A stretch of DNA of 64,000 nucleotides, from contig NZ_FODY01000003.1 in NCBI RefSeq assembly GCF_900110485.1, positions 124,001-188,000 on the forward strand, given 5' to 3'. Both the position numbers and the translations under genes were made by a program. The notes under the pieces are model-generated. The model ran no database searches. It was not told where the DNA came from and saw only the letters and a list, made by a program, of their open reading frames with translations. This stretch comes from Propionispora vibrioides. GTDB taxonomy: Bacteria > Bacillota > Negativicutes > Propionisporales > Propionisporaceae. Shown in pieces: positions 63,063-64,000 of the stretch; position 1 is the stretch's first letter, and each line of letters opens with the position of its first letter.

Positions 63063-64000
63063 TTATTGTCCGGACAGAATAGATCCGATTGAGTTCCGGT
63101 TGAGCCGTTTTTTTGTCTTTCCACTGCTCTCCTTGTCAATATGATTATGATCGAAGATATTAAAATTCTCGACAATAAAGCAATAACACAAACAGCCGAT
63201 GGCTACCAGACCGATGCTGATGATGAATTCCCATATGGAAGGGAAATAGGCACCGTCAGAGTAATGCAGCATGGAGGTAAATACGGTATTCATGCGGTTC
63301 AAAATAACGCCTCCCGCGGTCAGTACTCCGTAAGCGGTCAGGCCGGCCTTGGTGTTGCCCCATTTACTGAATACAATACCCAGTGGCACAAGAAGCCCCA
63401 GCACCATTTCCAGCAAAAACATATTGCCCTCAAAATTGCCGGCAAACATCAACCCGAACACGCCGCGGGACACCAGGTCATATACCTTCAGCAGCAGGTA
63501 CAGTGCCATCATGGCGCCGCTGATCCGTGCCAGACCGCTTAGAACCTCGGTTGAAACCTTATGGCCAAAGAAATTGCCTGCCAGCGCCGACTCGATAGTA
63601 ATCATGGCCGGTCCGACAAAGAAGGACGACATGAGGAAAAATACGGGCAAAAATTCCGTCCACCAAAGCGGATACACCTTAGTCGGCGCGATCAGGAATA
63701 ACGCTCCCAGCGACGACTGGTGCAGCGTCGGAAAAATGACGCCGATGATCATCAGAACAGGCAGTATCTTTTTAAATAGTCCATGAAGACGGACGCCGAT
63801 TTTTTCGGTAACAATCTCGCCGAACTCCAGGGTCTGGATGGTGGTATAGATGGAAACACACCAGAACACCTCAAATAATACCGAAGCATGCCCCCAGGAA
63901 ACAAAAGGCCGCCAGAAATTGAACCACTGACCGATGTCCAGAAACAACCCCAGCATAACCAGGATATAGCCCAGCAGTGACGTCAGTAAGGCGCCTCTGG
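63063..64000 (-). CDS. hybB: HybB/NrfD-type membrane subunit (N-terminus off window)
   Basis: The frame is open to the window end, and the upstream codons (RGALLTSLLGYILV) continue the family's N-terminal pattern, so the gene extends past 64000. About 312 residues visible with many hydrophobic segments: LDIGQWFNFW, FEVFWCVSIYTTIQTLEF, FPTLHQSSLGALFLIAP, FPSIWEFIISIGLV. HybB carries electrons between a periplasmic [NiFe] hydrogenase and quinone; no cofactor is bound by most relatives. Hydrogenase genes are expected beyond the window. Confidence 0.88.
   Translation of the reverse strand, partial: RGALLTSLLGYILVMLGLFLDIGQWFNFWRPFVSWGHASVLFEVFWCVSIYTTIQTLEFGEIVTEKIGVRLHGLFKKILPVLMIIGVIFPTLHQSSLGALFLIAPTKVYPLWWTEFLPVFFLMSSFFVGPAMITIESALAGNFFGHKVSTEVLSGLARISGAMMALYLLLKVYDLVSRGVFGLMFAGNFEGNMFLLEMVLGLLVPLGIVFSKWGNTKAGLTAYGVLTAGGVILNRMNTVFTSMLHYSDGAYFPSIWEFIISIGLVAIGCLCYCFIVENFNIFDHNHIDKESSGKTKKRLNRNSIGSILSGQ

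Overview
The window looks like a chromosome segment of an anaerobic, Gram-negative-staining Firmicute, most likely a Negativicutes/Sporomusaceae-type organism. This is inferred from family content, not from a database search. The evidence is: near-balanced base composition with strong AGGAGG ribosome binding sites; Firmicutes-type RNA regulation (an M-box and a T-box); pyruvate:ferredoxin oxidoreductase; an 11-subunit complex I without the NADH module; a HybB-type hydrogenase membrane subunit; and a B. subtilis-like iol and bioY/yhfST gene content. No rRNA, tRNA, CRISPR or transposase gene was seen.

Layout. (1) 1-7500, minus strand: a SorC-type regulator, then an acetoin/2-oxoacid dehydrogenase operon (E1 alpha, E1 beta, E2, E3), ending in a gene that fuses LipB and LipA in one reading frame. 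The enzymes that attach and sulfurate the lipoyl cofactor are therefore encoded with the complex that needs it. (2) 8.3-18.0 kb, minus strand: nuoABCDHIJKLMN, followed upstream by a 760-base gene-free stretch. (3) 18.7-23.3 kb: topoisomerase III, an ABC-F ATPase and a small unknown protein. (4) 23.5-27.0 kb, plus strand: a promoter, an M-box (Mg2+) riboswitch, an intrinsic terminator and a two-gene ABC transporter with no binding-protein gene. (5) 27-36.3 kb, minus strand: a YibE/F membrane protein, alkaline phosphatase, a small coiled-coil protein, pyruvate:ferredoxin oxidoreductase behind a T-box leader, a probable free-standing structured RNA, and a nucleoid-associated protein. (6) 36.4-39.3 kb: NudC, a repeat-containing exported protein and a Met-rich lipoprotein, separated by three copies of a short terminal-inverted-repeat element. 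(7) 39.3-51 kb: an inositol catabolic cluster (iolA/mmsA, a GntP permease, HIT protein, iolH, iolE, iolI, iolB, iolC, iolJ, iron alcohol dehydrogenase) divergent from an iolR-like repressor; iolG and iolD are not present. (8) 51-64 kb: a small exported protein, a lone STAS protein, a BirA-type operator with bioY-thiolase-acyl-CoA ligase, a MacAB-like exporter divergent from a MarR regulator, a thioredoxin-fold protein, RarD, a 2-hydroxyacid dehydrogenase, and the start of a hydrogenase membrane module that runs off the end.

Two families of short non-coding repeats are scattered between genes. One is about 160 bases with the core AAGGCGGAGGA and an ACAAC motif (three copies). The other is 87-168 bases with ends AGGGAACCGCTGATTTA (five good copies, two worn fragments).

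The most striking points are the LipB-LipA fusion, the M-box in front of an ABC transporter of unknown substrate, the T-box in front of pyruvate:ferredoxin oxidoreductase, and the unassigned RNA near 35.0 kb.
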